DNA of 64,000 bases from Epithemia pelagica (Eukaryota > Bacillariophyta > Bacillariophyceae > Surirellales > Surirellaceae): the NCBI GenBank assembly GCA_946965045.2, contig OX337233.1, forward strand, positions 620,001-684,000, in the 5' to 3' direction. Below are positions 9,672-20,419 of the stretch, one piece after another. The notes beneath the pieces are model-generated. The model was not told the DNA's origin, did not search any database, and saw only the letters and a list, made by a program, of their open reading frames with translations. The translations under genes and the position numbers were made by a program. Within the stretch, counting starts at the first letter, position 1, and each line of letters opens with the position of its first letter.

Positions 9672-11436
9672 ATGCAAGAAAAAGCGAGATTATCCAATCT
9701 TGTCTTTCCTGAGACGAACTATGATCAAATGCCACAATGGAAGTCCGACACATGGCCGCCGCTTTCGGGAGGATTGCGCCGGTTTCATGCATCGGTTGTT
9801 GTGAATGGCGACAAAAAGGAAAAACAGACAGTCGTTGTTATTGGAGGACATAAAGGAAAGGGTGTCACAAATTCGGTGATGTTGATGGATTTGGAAAGGT
9901 GGCGAAAAGGTCCAAGCTTGAATCAACATCGTGGTGGACTTGCAGCAGTGGTTTGTAATGGCTCTGTGTACGCAATGGGGGGACGCTGCGATGGCCAACT
10001 TCTGGATTCAATCGAGCGGATTGATCTTTTGGATTTGTGGAAATCACCATGTGCTACCAACAACAAGACGCATTGGGAGACATTGACTTGTACATTGTCC
10101 ACTCCAAGAGACGGATGTCAAGCTGCTGTGGTACATAATCGTTTTATTGTGGTCGTCGGTGGAGATAATTACAGCTACCTGTCGTCGACTGATATTATTG
10201 ATACCACAGGACAAAATCAACACATTGTCACTCCAGGCCCTTCCATGACGGTTCCTCGATATTTGTGTGGAATGGCTGTTGTTGACCATCGCATCTTTGT
10301 CATTGGTGGGATGAAGCGAGGTTCCAAATTAAACTCTGTCGAATACCTGGACTTCAGTGAAGTTTCTCATGACAACAATGAGGATGTGAATTTCAGCTTT
10401 CCCTCATCGTTTCAATGGAAGGTCCACAAGGATCTGGTCCTTTCTATTCCTCGGTATGCACACGCTGTTGCGAAAGTCGGGACGTGTCTGATTGTGACAG
10501 GAGGTGATTCCGAGAAAACTTTGAAGTCAGTTGAAGTATTGGACACGAAGCGCAACGTGGTGTTCAACTTACCTGATTTGACCGTGGAGCGCGACGCTCA
10601 TAGTGCGGTTTCATTTTTGGACCGAATTGTGGTCATTGGAGGCTCGAAGAAGACATGTGAGTCGCTTGCATCGATTGACATGCAGGAAAACACCAAGGTA
10701 CGATCTTGTTATCACAAACAACTGGAGGAACCGCTTTCAAACATTCTCACAACCCTGTTTCTTCTCGCAGAGTCTCCAGAACAGGTATTCGTGTCGTGCT
10801 GAGCTCGACATGGAACTTGAAAAAATGAAGAGTAAGATTCAACTTGCAAACAAGGATCGCAGCAATGTCAAGGCGCTGCAAGAGGCCATTGAGGCGGAAT
10901 CCTTGCTGCCTCTGATGGAATGGCTTCGTAATCACGACGATAAGCTCCGCTCTGTACAGGAACTTCGAGCTGGTATTGACGAATTGAAAGGGAAATTGAA
11001 AGATATAGATAGTTTTATGGGGTGCCTACCAATTGCACGCAAGATTGAAAAACTACAACAGCTTGTCGACTCAAATGAAAGTTTCGTTGATGAAAAGAAC
11101 CTTGCAGCTCCGAAAGCAGATGTCGAGACTGAGTCCTGCTCGGTGAGCGGAAAGGAAACACTACCGGTGTCGGAACGTACCACTCTTGAGCTTGTCGACT
11201 TGAATGGGAGTTTTGTTGATGAAAAGAACCTTGCTGGTCAGAAAGCAAAGGATGAGTTTGAATTCGTATCGGTGACCGGAAACGAAACACTACAAGTGTC
11301 CAGTCATTCTTCTGATGAACTCTCGAATGCTTGTTATAGCCCCGAAGACCTAGTTATGAAACTGGAAGACATGATGGTTCAACTTTCTGATCGGGTTGGT
11401 GTGCTTGAGAATCTAGTCCTCTCGAAGAAGAACTAG
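9672..11436 (+). CDS. Kelch-repeat/coiled-coil protein, array copy 3
   Basis: Paralogue of the other three array Kelch proteins, with blades marked by VVVIGGHK, YAMGGR, VVVGGDN, FVIGGM, IVTGGD and VVIGGS. There are two exons. Exon 1 ends at 10697 (AAG), an intron runs 10698-10770 (GTACGA...CGCAG, 73 bp), and exon 2 starts at 10771 with SLQNRYSCRAEL. Unlike copies 1 and 2, the intron shifts the frame, so it must be removed to join the two halves (about 563 residues). The C-terminal part has one 43-residue unit near-identical to the second unit type of copy 2, then the common tail LVLSKKN. In-frame ATGs lie upstream at 9669, 9648 and 9621; 9672 is chosen by alignment to the paralogues. Confidence 0.8.
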
Positions 11437-11844
11437 GTCCATTGGCCATTTCGAGACGGCGAACCAGGTCCATTCTGTCATGTTTGTGATCCTTTAGCAT
11501 TACGACCACATATAACGTCTTCCTAGTATAAAGTGATGAAATGTCCAACTCTTGTATGTGGTTTCAAATAACGACAATGATTTCTGTATCGTATTTTCCT
11601 CAATTCCTTGCAGGGAATGGAGGTGAAACACTCTAAGGTACAGAGTCTCCGTGGGCGGATTTCGATCATAGATTTGTGTGTTGGTGGTTCTATGGTGGAA
11701 CAATGGTAGGTAGAGAGTTGCAACACCTCGTCTCTCGTAGGCGGAATTCGATCATATACGTTGGTGGTGGTTCTCGGTGATCTTTATAGAGAAAGAGACA
11801 GACATTGCCGTTTCCTGTCTGTGGCCGTTAGCACCAAGGATCGT
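11437..11844. other. Convergent intergenic region, array unit 3
   Basis: No gene is seen. It is homologous to 2348-2796 and 7404-7743 (CCATTTCGAGACGGCG, CTAGTATAAAGTGATG), and lies between the converging Kelch copy 3 and the degraded partner. Confidence 0.55.
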
Positions 11845-13417
11845 TTACCACACTTTCCACCACGGACGACGATGCGGTTGGTCGTTGTTAGTATTGTTGT
11901 TGTTCGAAACGGGTTTTGTTGGTGTCGTCGTCGTTGTAGTTGTTAGTTTGTCAATGTTTTCATCCTTATTGTCCTTATCGTCGAGGCGGTTCGTGCCGTC
12001 GTCGTCCTTTTGGTGGTGCTTGTCCGTGAAGTGGGTGCTGCCACTGCTACTGCTGCTGTTCGGAGGTTGTGGTGGTTCACGGGTGGAGGGAGGAAGTGAC
12101 GTTGGGACGGTCGTCGTCGTAGTAGTAGTGGGGTTGGTGCTACCATCCTCTTGGTTCGTTTTCCCTTCCTCTTCCACGGGCGAGGAGGAGAGTGATAAAG
12201 ACCCAAGAATGGAAGACAGCGATGTTTGGTCTTTAGGAATCATGGTTTTCACGTGATTCGTGCCTTGCTTCCACAAGTCTTGCATCCACCCGGAGGATTG
12301 CGTGCCTTGTTCTTGTTCCAATTGTTTCTTTTTTCGTTCGCGATACTTGACTTGTTCGGCCTTGGCCAGGGTCAGGAGCCATTGATCGCGTTCTTCGAGG
12401 GCTTGTTGTTGTTCTTCGACTTGACCGCCTCCAATGGTGGGAATTACCATGGGCGTCGTATTTGTATTGGTTGTTGTATTGGCACTCCGAATAGGAGTGC
12501 TTCGACTATGGTCATCGTCGGCAAAGGGATCGCCGCCACCGCCGGTGGGTACAATCGTCGTGGAGGATTGGACTGTTGGTAATGGTTGGTGTCGTTGTTC
12601 TTGATGAGCCAATCGTTCTTCCAAGGCTTGAATGCGTTGCAGCAAGACGGACAGGGAAGGAGATAGGTGCAGTGCGTCGTCCTTATTCTTGTCGTCGTCG
12701 TCTGGAGGTGTCGTTGCTGCTGGTGATTGGTTGGAATCCAGTGAGCTTGAAGAAGTACTAGTAGTGGTGAATGCATCCGATTGGGATTGGTTTGTGGTTG
12801 TTGTTGACGCCGCAAGGGCTGTTGATGGTTGCTGTTGAAGTTGTGCTGGTTGTTGGGAATCACCATTCTCCTCCTCATAGGGTTTTCTTCTCGCTGGTGA
12901 AACATGGGGGAGGGTCCCGCAAACAAAAAGGTGTTCTTGTTGCTCTTGTTCTTGATGCTCTTGTTCTTGTTGTGATTGGGATCAAACGAGGCTGGAATTG
13001 TGCCATGGACCATCCATTTATACAGTTCTCGACACGCCGTTTGTAATTGCTGCAAGAGGGGCAGTCCAAATCGTTCTTGACAAAACAAGTCGTGTTGTTC
13101 CAAGGCTTGTTCTTGTGTGAGTGACCCTTGTTGGACCATTTCTTGCAATTCCAGCAAGGCTCGATCCGATTCGTACGCTTCCATCAGCGGACGACCGTAC
13201 CATTCGCAAAACAAAATGATACCGGCCGTGGGTGCCAAGACCCAAGACTGTCGCGACGATATTCCAAAACCACCAATTCTCGTCCATGACGAGCGGCTTT
13301 TAATTCGGTGCCACTGCTCGAGTATCGAGAAAGCGTCAAATGGACTTGATAGTCAGCATCCCACCAATTGCAACCGACGGTAGGCCATATTTGTCCCTGT
13401 AGCATTGAATTGCGCAC
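11845..13417 (-). pseudogene. Frameshifted partner gene, array copy 3
   Basis: This is the best preserved of the three broken partner copies. Reading leftwards, RNSMLQGQ lies near 13400, then IILFCEWYGRP and GSLTQEQALEQHDLFCQ (13010-13240), FAGPSPMFHQRE (about 12900), QRIQALEERLAHQEQ (about 12600), the ALEERDQWLL coiled coil and the tail RRPWWKVW at 11845. These blocks lie in at least three frames, and the stretch before the hydrophobic segment is rearranged, so the copy is interpreted as a pseudogene. An intron explanation cannot be fully excluded, but the intact paralogue reads the same blocks in one frame. Confidence 0.7.
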
Positions 13418-14312
13418 ATTACGTAGGCTTAGACAAATACTTTGGCATTACCCTACACGTACAACGAGTCGTCATGAATGCCATGGTGGCAAGGACGACG
13501 ACGACAACGTCCAGAGGGACATGGTTATCTCAAAGAAGAAAGGATCATTGAAACGTGGGTCATGGTGATGGTGATGGATGGATTTTGGATCTTTGATGGA
13601 CGGATTGGATCTTCCGTCTGTCCATCTGTCTACCGAGCAGTCGCGTTGCGGTCGCTTCAAGGGAAGATACCTTTGCGGAAACAACAAAGATCCAAAATCA
13701 TGTCGAAAGAAATGAGAGAGATGGGACGGTTGTGGATCAAGAGAAGAAGTGTGCGTGTCCCTGTGTTGTCGAGAGAAAAAGAGATTCCAGCACGAGAGAG
13801 AAGAGACAGTCAGAGCAGAATAGTAGCCGAAGCATGCTCAATGTTCACCCGAATCTACACGTCGCTCACGGTATAATAGTATATGGCATCCAAAAACCAA
13901 GGCTCCTCGTGTCTCATTTCCCTCGAGACGCGAAACAAAACGAACGCAGTCCACTTGGCGTCACAGAGAGTTTGCCTATGGAACAGGTGGAGATTGTGGA
14001 CGGACCCCTTGTCTCCTCTCAACTATACCTGTATATAGAGGGACAACACGCATACTCGCGTCGTTTATCTGTGCAACTTGGGAGTATGGATAGCATTGGA
14101 TACTGAACAAGTGGGATCCCAAAAATTGGGGAATTTATAACCAATCAATGTGTCAACGAAGCTCAACGGGTCGTGACATGGCTGCGCTGGCGTTCTTGAA
14201 AGAGTGTTTCTCATCAAAAGCTGACATGCCTCGCGGTTCGCATCAAAAGCTGAATTATCTACACAACTGACTTTTACACACTTTCTTGTGTTCCCAATTC
14301 TATCCAAGGACG
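13418..14312. other. Spacer between array units 3 and 4
   Basis: No gene is supported. It contains decayed sequence upstream of the partner gene and, at about 14110-14280, the degraded GTGGGATCC module with TCAAAAGCTGA motifs that precedes each Kelch copy. Confidence 0.5.
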
Positions 14313-16002
14313 ATGCAAGAACAAGCGAGATTGTCCAATCTTGTCTTTCCTGACACGAACAAAGATGAAATGCCACAATGGAAATCCGACTCATGGCCAC
14401 CGCTTTTGGGTGGATGGCGTAATTTTCATGCATCGGTTATTGTGAATGGCGAGAAAAAGGAACAACAGACAGTCGTTGTCATTGGAGGAGATACAGCAAA
14501 GGGTGTCACAAATTCGGTGTTGTTGTTGGATTTGGACAAGGACACGAAGGAGTGGAGGGTAGGTCCAAGCCTGAACAAGAAACGTCGTGGACATGCAGCA
14601 GTGGTTTGTAATGGCTCCGTTTACGCATTGGGAGGATACTGTACTGGTCGTTTTCTGAATTCGATAGAGCGGATTGATCTTGTAGATTTGCTGAAGTCAC
14701 CTAGTACTACCAACGACAAGAAGCATTGGATGACATTGGAATGTACATTGTCCGCTCAAAAAAGTGGATGTCAAGCTGCTGTAGTACATGATCGATTTGT
14801 TGTGGTCGTTGGTGGATACAATGGAGAATGCTTGTCGTCGACTGATATCATTGATACGGCAGAACAAACTCAACATACTGTGATTGCAGGCCCTTCCATG
14901 ACGACTCCTCGATCTTTGAGTGGAATGGCGGTTGTCGGTCATCGTATCTTTGTCATTGGTGGGATTAATGGAAGTTCCAGATTAAACTCTGTCGAATACT
15001 TGGACTTCATCGAAGCTTCTAAGGAGACCAATGAGGATTTGAGTTTTATCTTTCGTTCATCGTTGAAATGGAAAGTCCACAGGGATCTGGTCCTTTCTGC
15101 CCCTCGGTATTCACATGCTGTGGCAAAAGTCGGGACCTGTCTGATTGTGACTGGAGGTAGTACCGATGAAATCGTAAAGTCAGTAGAAGTATTGGACACA
15201 AAGCGCAACGTGGTGTTCAACATATCTGACATGATCGTGGAGCGGAAGACGCATAGCGTGGTTTCATTGCCAGACGGAATTGCTGTCATTGGAGGGCTTC
15301 GTGAAGAGAGCTGCGACACGCTCTCAGTGATGGACATGAGCGAACACACCAAGGTACGGTGTGGCTGTTGCAGTATGAATTGGTTTTGATATCGCAAGGG
15401 ACTTGAGAAGATGATCCCTTACGATGATTTCGTGATATGTTCTTTTTTCACAGAATCTCCAGACCAGGTATTCGTGTCGTGCTGAGCTCGACATGGAACT
15501 TAAAAAACTCAACAGCAAGATTCAACTTGCAAATAGGGACCGTAGCAATATCAAGGCGCTTCAAGAAGCCATTGAGGCGGAATCCTTGCTACCCGTCGTG
15601 GAAAATCTTCAAGATCAGGATGACAAGTTCCGCTCTGTACATGAGCTTGAAGCAGCTATTAACGAACTGAAATGGAAGCTGCAGGATATGCACAGTTTGG
15701 CAGTGTGTCTTCCAATTGCTCGCAAGATCAAAGAGCTGAAAAACCTTGTCGACTTGAATGTCAGTTTCGGTGCTGGTTCGAAAGTAGATGTTGAGGCTGA
15801 ATCCCGATCATTGACCGGAAACGAGACACTACCAGTGTCCAACTGTGCTACAGATGAACTCTCGAATGCTTGCGATGATCCCGAAGAGCGATTTATGAAA
15901 CTGGAAGATATGATGATTGAACAAAGGAACATGATGGTTCAACTTTCCGATCGGGTTGGTCAACTTTCTGATCGGGTTGGTGTGCTTGAGAAGAAGAACT
16001 AG
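14313..16002 (+). CDS. Kelch-repeat/coiled-coil protein, array copy 4
   Basis: Fourth Kelch paralogue, starting at the conserved MQEQARLSN (an in-frame ATG also lies at 14286). Kelch blades are marked by VVVIGGD, YALGGY, VVVGGYNG, FVIGGING, IVTGGS and AVIGGL. Exon 1 ends at 15353 (AAG), the intron is 15354-15453 (GTACGG...CACAG, 100 bp), and exon 2 starts at 15454 with NLQTRYSCRAEL. The spliced product is about 529 residues. The C-terminal end lacks a full 43-residue unit and instead doubles a short LSDRVG segment near 15945-15985, ending EKKN without the LVLS of its paralogues. Its partner gene at 16357-18603 is the only intact one. Confidence 0.82.
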
Positions 16003-16356
16003 GTCCATTCTTAGTTTGAGATGGTGAAGTAGTTGCATTCTTTTTTTTTGAGATGGAGAACCGCAGGTCCATTCTGTCATGTTTGCGATCTTTTAGCATT
16101 ACGACCACATATTACTTCTTACTAGTCCAACTCTTGTGTGTTGTTTGAAATAGCGACAATGATTGCTGTGTCATAATGTGACCTCAATTCCTTTAAGAAT
16201 AGAGGTGGATCAATATACAAAGTTTGAACACCTCGTCTCACGTGGGCGGAATTCGATCATATACGAGTGTGTTGGTGGTGGTTCTCTGGGATACTTTATA
16301 GAGACAGAGTAAGACATTGTCGTTTTCAGGGTGTGGCCGTTAGCAAAAAAGATCGT
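16003..16356. other. Convergent intergenic region, array unit 4
   Basis: No gene is seen. This is a diverged version of the module after the other Kelch genes, with a T-rich insertion near 16040. It probably holds the 3' ends of both convergent genes. Confidence 0.5.
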
Positions 16357-18603
16357 TTACCACACTTTCCACCACGGACGGCGATGCGGTGGGTCGTCTG
16401 TAGTATTCTTGTTGTTCAAAACGGGTTTTGTTGGTGTCGTCGTCGTCGTTGTTGTTAGTTTGTCTATGTTTTCATCCTTATTGTCCTTGTTGTCGAGACG
16501 TTTCGTGGTGTCGTCGTCCTTTTGGTGGTGCTTGTCCGTGGAGTGGGTGCTGCTACTGCTGTTGCGGGGTTGAAGTGCTTCGCGGGTGGAAGGTGGCGTT
16601 GTCACGGTCGTCGTCGTCGTCGTCGTGGTGTGGTTACTTCTACCATCCTCTTGGTTCGTTTTCCCCTCCTCTTCCATCGGCGAGGAGGAAAGTGATAAGG
16701 ACCCAAGAATGGAGGACAGTGCTGTTTGGTCAGGAAAAATAGTTTTCACGTGATTCGTGCCTTGCTTCCACAGTTCCTCCATCCAGGATGGTTCCTTGTC
16801 AGGTTGTTCTTGTTCCAATTGTTTCTTTTTTCGTTCGCGATACTTGACTTGTTCGGCCTTGGCGAGGGCGAGGAGCCATTGATCGCGTTCCTCAAGGGCT
16901 TGTTGTTGTTCTTCGACTTGACCGCCTCCAGTGGTGGGAATGACAATGGGCGTCGTAGTTTGGGGAGTAGTACTAGTACTCATACTCCTGCTATAGTCAT
17001 CGTCGGCAAAGGGATCGCTTCCACCAACGGTTGGTGCAATCGTTGTTGAGGATGGTGCTGCTGGTAATGGTTGGTGTCGTTGTTCTTGATGGGCCAATCG
17101 TTCTTCCAAGGCTTGAATGCGTTGGAGCAAGACCGACAGGGAAGGAGATAGGTGGAGTGCGTCGTCCTTATTCTTGTCGCCGTCGTCTGGAGGTGCCGTT
17201 GCTGTGGGTAGTGATTGGTTGGAATCCAGTGTCTTTGGAGATGTACTAGGACTAGTAGTAGAAGATGGATCCGATTGGGATTGGTTTGCGGTTGTTGTTG
17301 CCGCCACAAGGGCTGGTGCTGGTGGCTGTTGAAGATGTGCTGGTTGTGGATTCTTCTTCTCCGCCTCATTGGGTTCTTCTTCTCGTTGGAGAAACATGGG
17401 GGAGGGTCCCGCAAACAACAACGATGTGTTGTTGCTGCCCTTGTTCTTGTGGTGATTGGGATCCAACGAGGCTGGTATCGTGCCATGGACTATAAATTCA
17501 TAGAGTTCGCGACACGCCGTTTCCAATTGCTGCCAGAGGGGCAGTCCAAATCGTTCTTGACAAAACAAGTCGTGTTGTTCCAAGGCTTGTTCTTGTGTGA
17601 GGGAGCCTTGTTCAACCATTTCTTGCAATTCGAGCAAGGCGCGATCCGATTCGTAGGCTTCCAGTTGCGGACGACCGTACCATTCGCAAAACAAAATGAT
17701 GCCAAGCGTCGGTGCCAAGACGGTGGCGACAATATTCCAAAACCACCATCGTTCATCCATGACGAGGGGTTTGTAATTGGGTGCAATTTTTTGGGTATCG
17801 AGAATGCGTTGCCCCGTTTGCATGTCGACTTGATAGTCGGGATCCCAGGTTCGCAAAATGGATTGGCGCACCCATTGCATCCGACTGTAGGCCGTATCCA
17901 GTCCTTGTTGCACCATGCCAGATTTTTCGGTCGCACGATATTGTCCCTGTAGCATGAGATTGCGGACCCACCAGGACGAGGACGACATGGAATTGGATTG
18001 CGTCAAGCGACGCAATCGTTGGCGTGTCGTTGTAGTAGTAGTATTGGAGGTTGAAGATTGGGTCGATTTGCGTTTGCGATGTTTCTTGCTGGTCTTGGTT
18101 GCCGTCTTGCTGTTGGTGGTGACTGTGGCTTTTGCTTCCGTTGTCGTCGTCAAGTGATGTCTCTGTTGGTGTGGGAGGAATCGTTGGTCCAGTATTTTGT
18201 GTCTCGTACTAGTAATGGTCGGATTTCTTTTCAAGAAGAAGAGCCCTCCTCGCCACCCGATAACCACCAGCCGATGCGGCTGCGATGACGAGAAACAACA
18301 ACAACAAAAAGACGACGCCCCCAGTGACATTTTCTCGGAGGACTGGACTGCGTGGTCTCGTCGTGGTAGTTTTTGTATTGTGTCTTCACAAGCAACGACA
18401 ACAACAGTAACAACAACAAAGAAGAAGAAAAGGATGCTCCAAACACACACACACCAAGAGACGAGAGTTCTTTTGTCGATTGGGTTGTTATGATTTTCTG
18501 TCATGGTGTGATGGGCGCGATGGATGGTTTGGATCTTCCGTCTGTCAGTCGAACCATAAAATTGTGACGCGCTTAGGTCGCGGACTATGTCCAAAGAAAC
18601 CAC
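16357..18603 (-). CDS. Uncharacterised membrane-associated coiled-coil protein (array partner, intact copy)
   Basis: Single open frame of 748 codons; I do not recognise the family. The start is uncertain: methionines occur at residues 1, 33 and 92, and the hydrophobic stretch at about residues 50-70 (VCVWSILFFFFVVVTVVVV) could be a signal anchor or non-coding. A conserved core follows: DTAYSRMQWVRQSILRTWDP, QRILDTQKIAPNYKPLV, a hydrophobic segment at about residues 284-305 (WNIVATVLAPTLGIILF), CEWYGRP, and an acidic helix GSLTQEQALEQHDLFCQERFG. The C-terminal half is low-complexity (Thr, Ser, Gln, Asp) with a coiled coil (ALEERDQWLLALAKAEQ) and ends RRPWWKVW. That tail and the coiled coil are the parts best kept in the three pseudogene copies. 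Confidence 0.7.
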   Translation of the reverse strand: MVSLDIVRDLSASQFYGSTDRRKIQTIHRAHHTMTENHNNPIDKRTLVSWCVCVWSILFFFFVVVTVVVVACEDTIQKLPRRDHAVQSSEKMSLGASSFCCCCFSSSQPHRLVVIGWRGGLFFLKRNPTITSTRHKILDQRFLPHQQRHHLTTTTEAKATVTTNSKTATKTSKKHRKRKSTQSSTSNTTTTTTRQRLRRLTQSNSMSSSSWWVRNLMLQGQYRATEKSGMVQQGLDTAYSRMQWVRQSILRTWDPDYQVDMQTGQRILDTQKIAPNYKPLVMDERWWFWNIVATVLAPTLGIILFCEWYGRPQLEAYESDRALLELQEMVEQGSLTQEQALEQHDLFCQERFGLPLWQQLETACRELYEFIVHGTIPASLDPNHHKNKGSNNTSLLFAGPSPMFLQREEEPNEAEKKNPQPAHLQQPPAPALVAATTTANQSQSDPSSTTSPSTSPKTLDSNQSLPTATAPPDDGDKNKDDALHLSPSLSVLLQRIQALEERLAHQEQRHQPLPAAPSSTTIAPTVGGSDPFADDDYSRSMSTSTTPQTTTPIVIPTTGGGQVEEQQQALEERDQWLLALAKAEQVKYRERKKKQLEQEQPDKEPSWMEELWKQGTNHVKTIFPDQTALSSILGSLSLSSSPMEEEGKTNQEDGRSNHTTTTTTTTVTTPPSTREALQPRNSSSSTHSTDKHHQKDDDTTKRLDNKDNKDENIDKLTTTTTTTPTKPVLNNKNTTDDPPHRRPWWKVW

Positions 18604-19342
18604 AAGACATGTAGATATATAGAGAATTTCGTCATAGATGCCTCTTTCTTTCTAGTATGGGATGTGGACCTCTCTACTCTACTAGACAAAGGAAGAGACG
18701 TTGTGGGTGTGAGGATATCAAAGAGGGATGTGGATGAATTCGTGGCCCTCCGTGTTGGAAGCGCTATTCTGGAATATGGTCCTCGTCCCGTAGTTTTTCC
18801 CCAGAGGCAGTGCCCTCTCTCAACCGCGTATGGATTGTTCCATTGTCCGGACCACTGGTGGTTGTGGCTGTTCCATACATACATACATAGAAACATCCAT
18901 AGAAACGCACAAGAACATCATCACTATCTATTACCCGTATCTCCATTCCTCTTATTCGTTGTACCAACGAGTGGTTTGGTATTCTTGCATGGTATGCGAG
19001 TCTCTCTATCCAACGGCAAACACGCAAAGGAGAGAGACTGCCACACATGACACAAACAACAACCACCAAGCGGGGACTTGGAACGAGAAGCAAGGACAAT
19101 CCTCCTGTGGGTGTACCGCGCGTACTACTACGAATCTATAGAGTATTTTCGAAATGACAATCTATTATAAACAATGGGCGTACCGTTGTGTCTCCCATAG
19201 AGAGAGGCTGGGAGTGTTGGTACCACCACCGGTATAGTATTCCAGCCATGGATATGATGTGTCGTTCCCGCATATTGGGACCAGGACAACAACGACATGG
19301 ACTGTCGTTTCGTTCGTTCGTTCATTTCCTCGGAGTTTTCCC
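18604..19342. other. Intergenic region after the array
   Basis: No gene is supported. A short CATA microsatellite lies near 18876-18892. The stretch contains the 5' flank of the minus-strand partner gene and the 3' flank of the minus-strand transporter gene. Confidence 0.5.
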
Positions 19343-20419
19343 TTACTTGCCGTGTCCCAATTTCCCATACATGTACGACATGGCGGCACCGACCAGAAAG
19401 CTGCCCGACACGGCATTGCCGACCGTGACGGGCAATAAATTGTGCAATACCGCCGTTTCCACCGAAATATCCGTCGTACTCAACAAACCAGCCGGCAACA
19501 AGAACATGTTGGCCACGCTGTGTTCAAAGCCAATGCTGACAAAGGTACTGACGGGCAACCAAATGCTCAAGTATTTGCCGCCCATGTCCTTGGCTTGCAG
19601 ACTCAAAAAGACGGCCAAACAGACGAGCCAATTGCAAAACAAGGCCTTGACCAAGACGGGACCCAAGGCGGCACTCGTCTTGGTTTCCAACACGTGGGCC
19701 GCCAAGATACCGGCGCCGCCGTCCAAGACCCCAGCGTATTTGCAGGCCAAGGCAAACGTCAGACATCCGAGCAAATTGCCACACCACGACAAACCCAAGG
19801 ATCGCATCAGTTGCGGCAACGTCATTTTGCCTTCGCACAGGGCCGCCATGTTGCTGGCGGTATTGCCGGTATACAATTGACCGCCACATTGCAAGGTCAA
19901 GAGCAAATTGACGGGAAAGAGTGCGCCAAACAAGAATTTTTGCAAGCCCGGTGCTTCCAGGCCGAGTTCGGGACAATTGCCGGCCACGGCCAAACTCAAC
20001 ATGGCCCCCATGCCGACATAGGCACCGCCCAAAATGGACGAAAACATGGTTTTGGACAGACTGGCCTGTGCATTCAATTCGCCCTTGTGCACCAATTCGT
20101 GATAGGCTTGGACTGGCGTCAGCACATTGCTCACTTGGGAAAAGTCTACATTGGCGGCCGCCGGAACCGAAGCCGACAGCATGACTTGCTGTTGCTGTTG
20201 TTGCTGCTCTAGTGACATGGCAGGCACTGTCGCCGCCGTCATGACCTCAAAGGGATCCATCAAGGTACTGCTGGTGCCTCCCGATGGCGTTGTGGCAATG
20301 TTGGAAACCGCCGGTGGGTTGACTGTCGTCATGGTCTTGGGAGATGCTTGAAAGGCATGACTGGAGGATGCCGCCACAACAAAGAGCAAGGAAACGGTGG
20401 TTCGTTGAGAGGGTCGCAT
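19343..20419 (-). CDS. Formate/nitrite transporter family protein, probably plastid-targeted
   Basis: A 358-residue integral membrane protein of the formate/nitrite transporter (FNT/NAR1) family, which moves small monovalent anions such as nitrite and formate. The membrane domain (about residues 95-350) shows family features: TPVQAYHELVHKGE, LGGAYVGMGA, FPVNLLLTLQCGGQLYTGNTA, LSWCGNLLGC, KALFCNWLVCLAVFL and FEHSVANMFLLPAGL. The first 25 residues form a signal peptide followed by SSHAFQAS, where the A-F junction matches the stramenopile plastid import motif. In diatoms NAR1-type proteins are proposed to carry nitrite into the plastid, downstream of nitrate reductase. A Q-rich spacer (about residues 71-79) separates presequence and membrane domain. 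It is intronless. Confidence 0.9.
   Translation of the reverse strand: MRPSQRTTVSLLFVVAASSSHAFQASPKTMTTVNPPAVSNIATTPSGGTSSTLMDPFEVMTAATVPAMSLEQQQQQQQVMLSASVPAAANVDFSQVSNVLTPVQAYHELVHKGELNAQASLSKTMFSSILGGAYVGMGAMLSLAVAGNCPELGLEAPGLQKFLFGALFPVNLLLTLQCGGQLYTGNTASNMAALCEGKMTLPQLMRSLGLSWCGNLLGCLTFALACKYAGVLDGGAGILAAHVLETKTSAALGPVLVKALFCNWLVCLAVFLSLQAKDMGGKYLSIWLPVSTFVSIGFEHSVANMFLLPAGLLSTTDISVETAVLHNLLPVTVGNAVSGSFLVGAAMSYMYGKLGHGK

Larger units (their letters stand above)
1..18603. repeat. Four-unit tandem array of convergent gene pairs
   Basis: Four head-to-tail units each hold a plus-strand Kelch/coiled-coil gene and a minus-strand partner gene facing it. Kelch starts lie at 650, 5079, 9672 and 14313, so the period is about 4.4-4.6 kb. 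Spacers are also homologous: the block at about 150-300 recurs at about 9070-9200, and a GTGGGATCC-plus-GTTCGTGGAG module recurs upstream of every Kelch copy. The Kelch member stays open in all four units, whereas the partner is intact only in the last one (16357-18603). The array appears to end at 18603 and to continue left of the window. Segmental tandem duplication with unequal decay is inferred. Confidence 0.9.
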
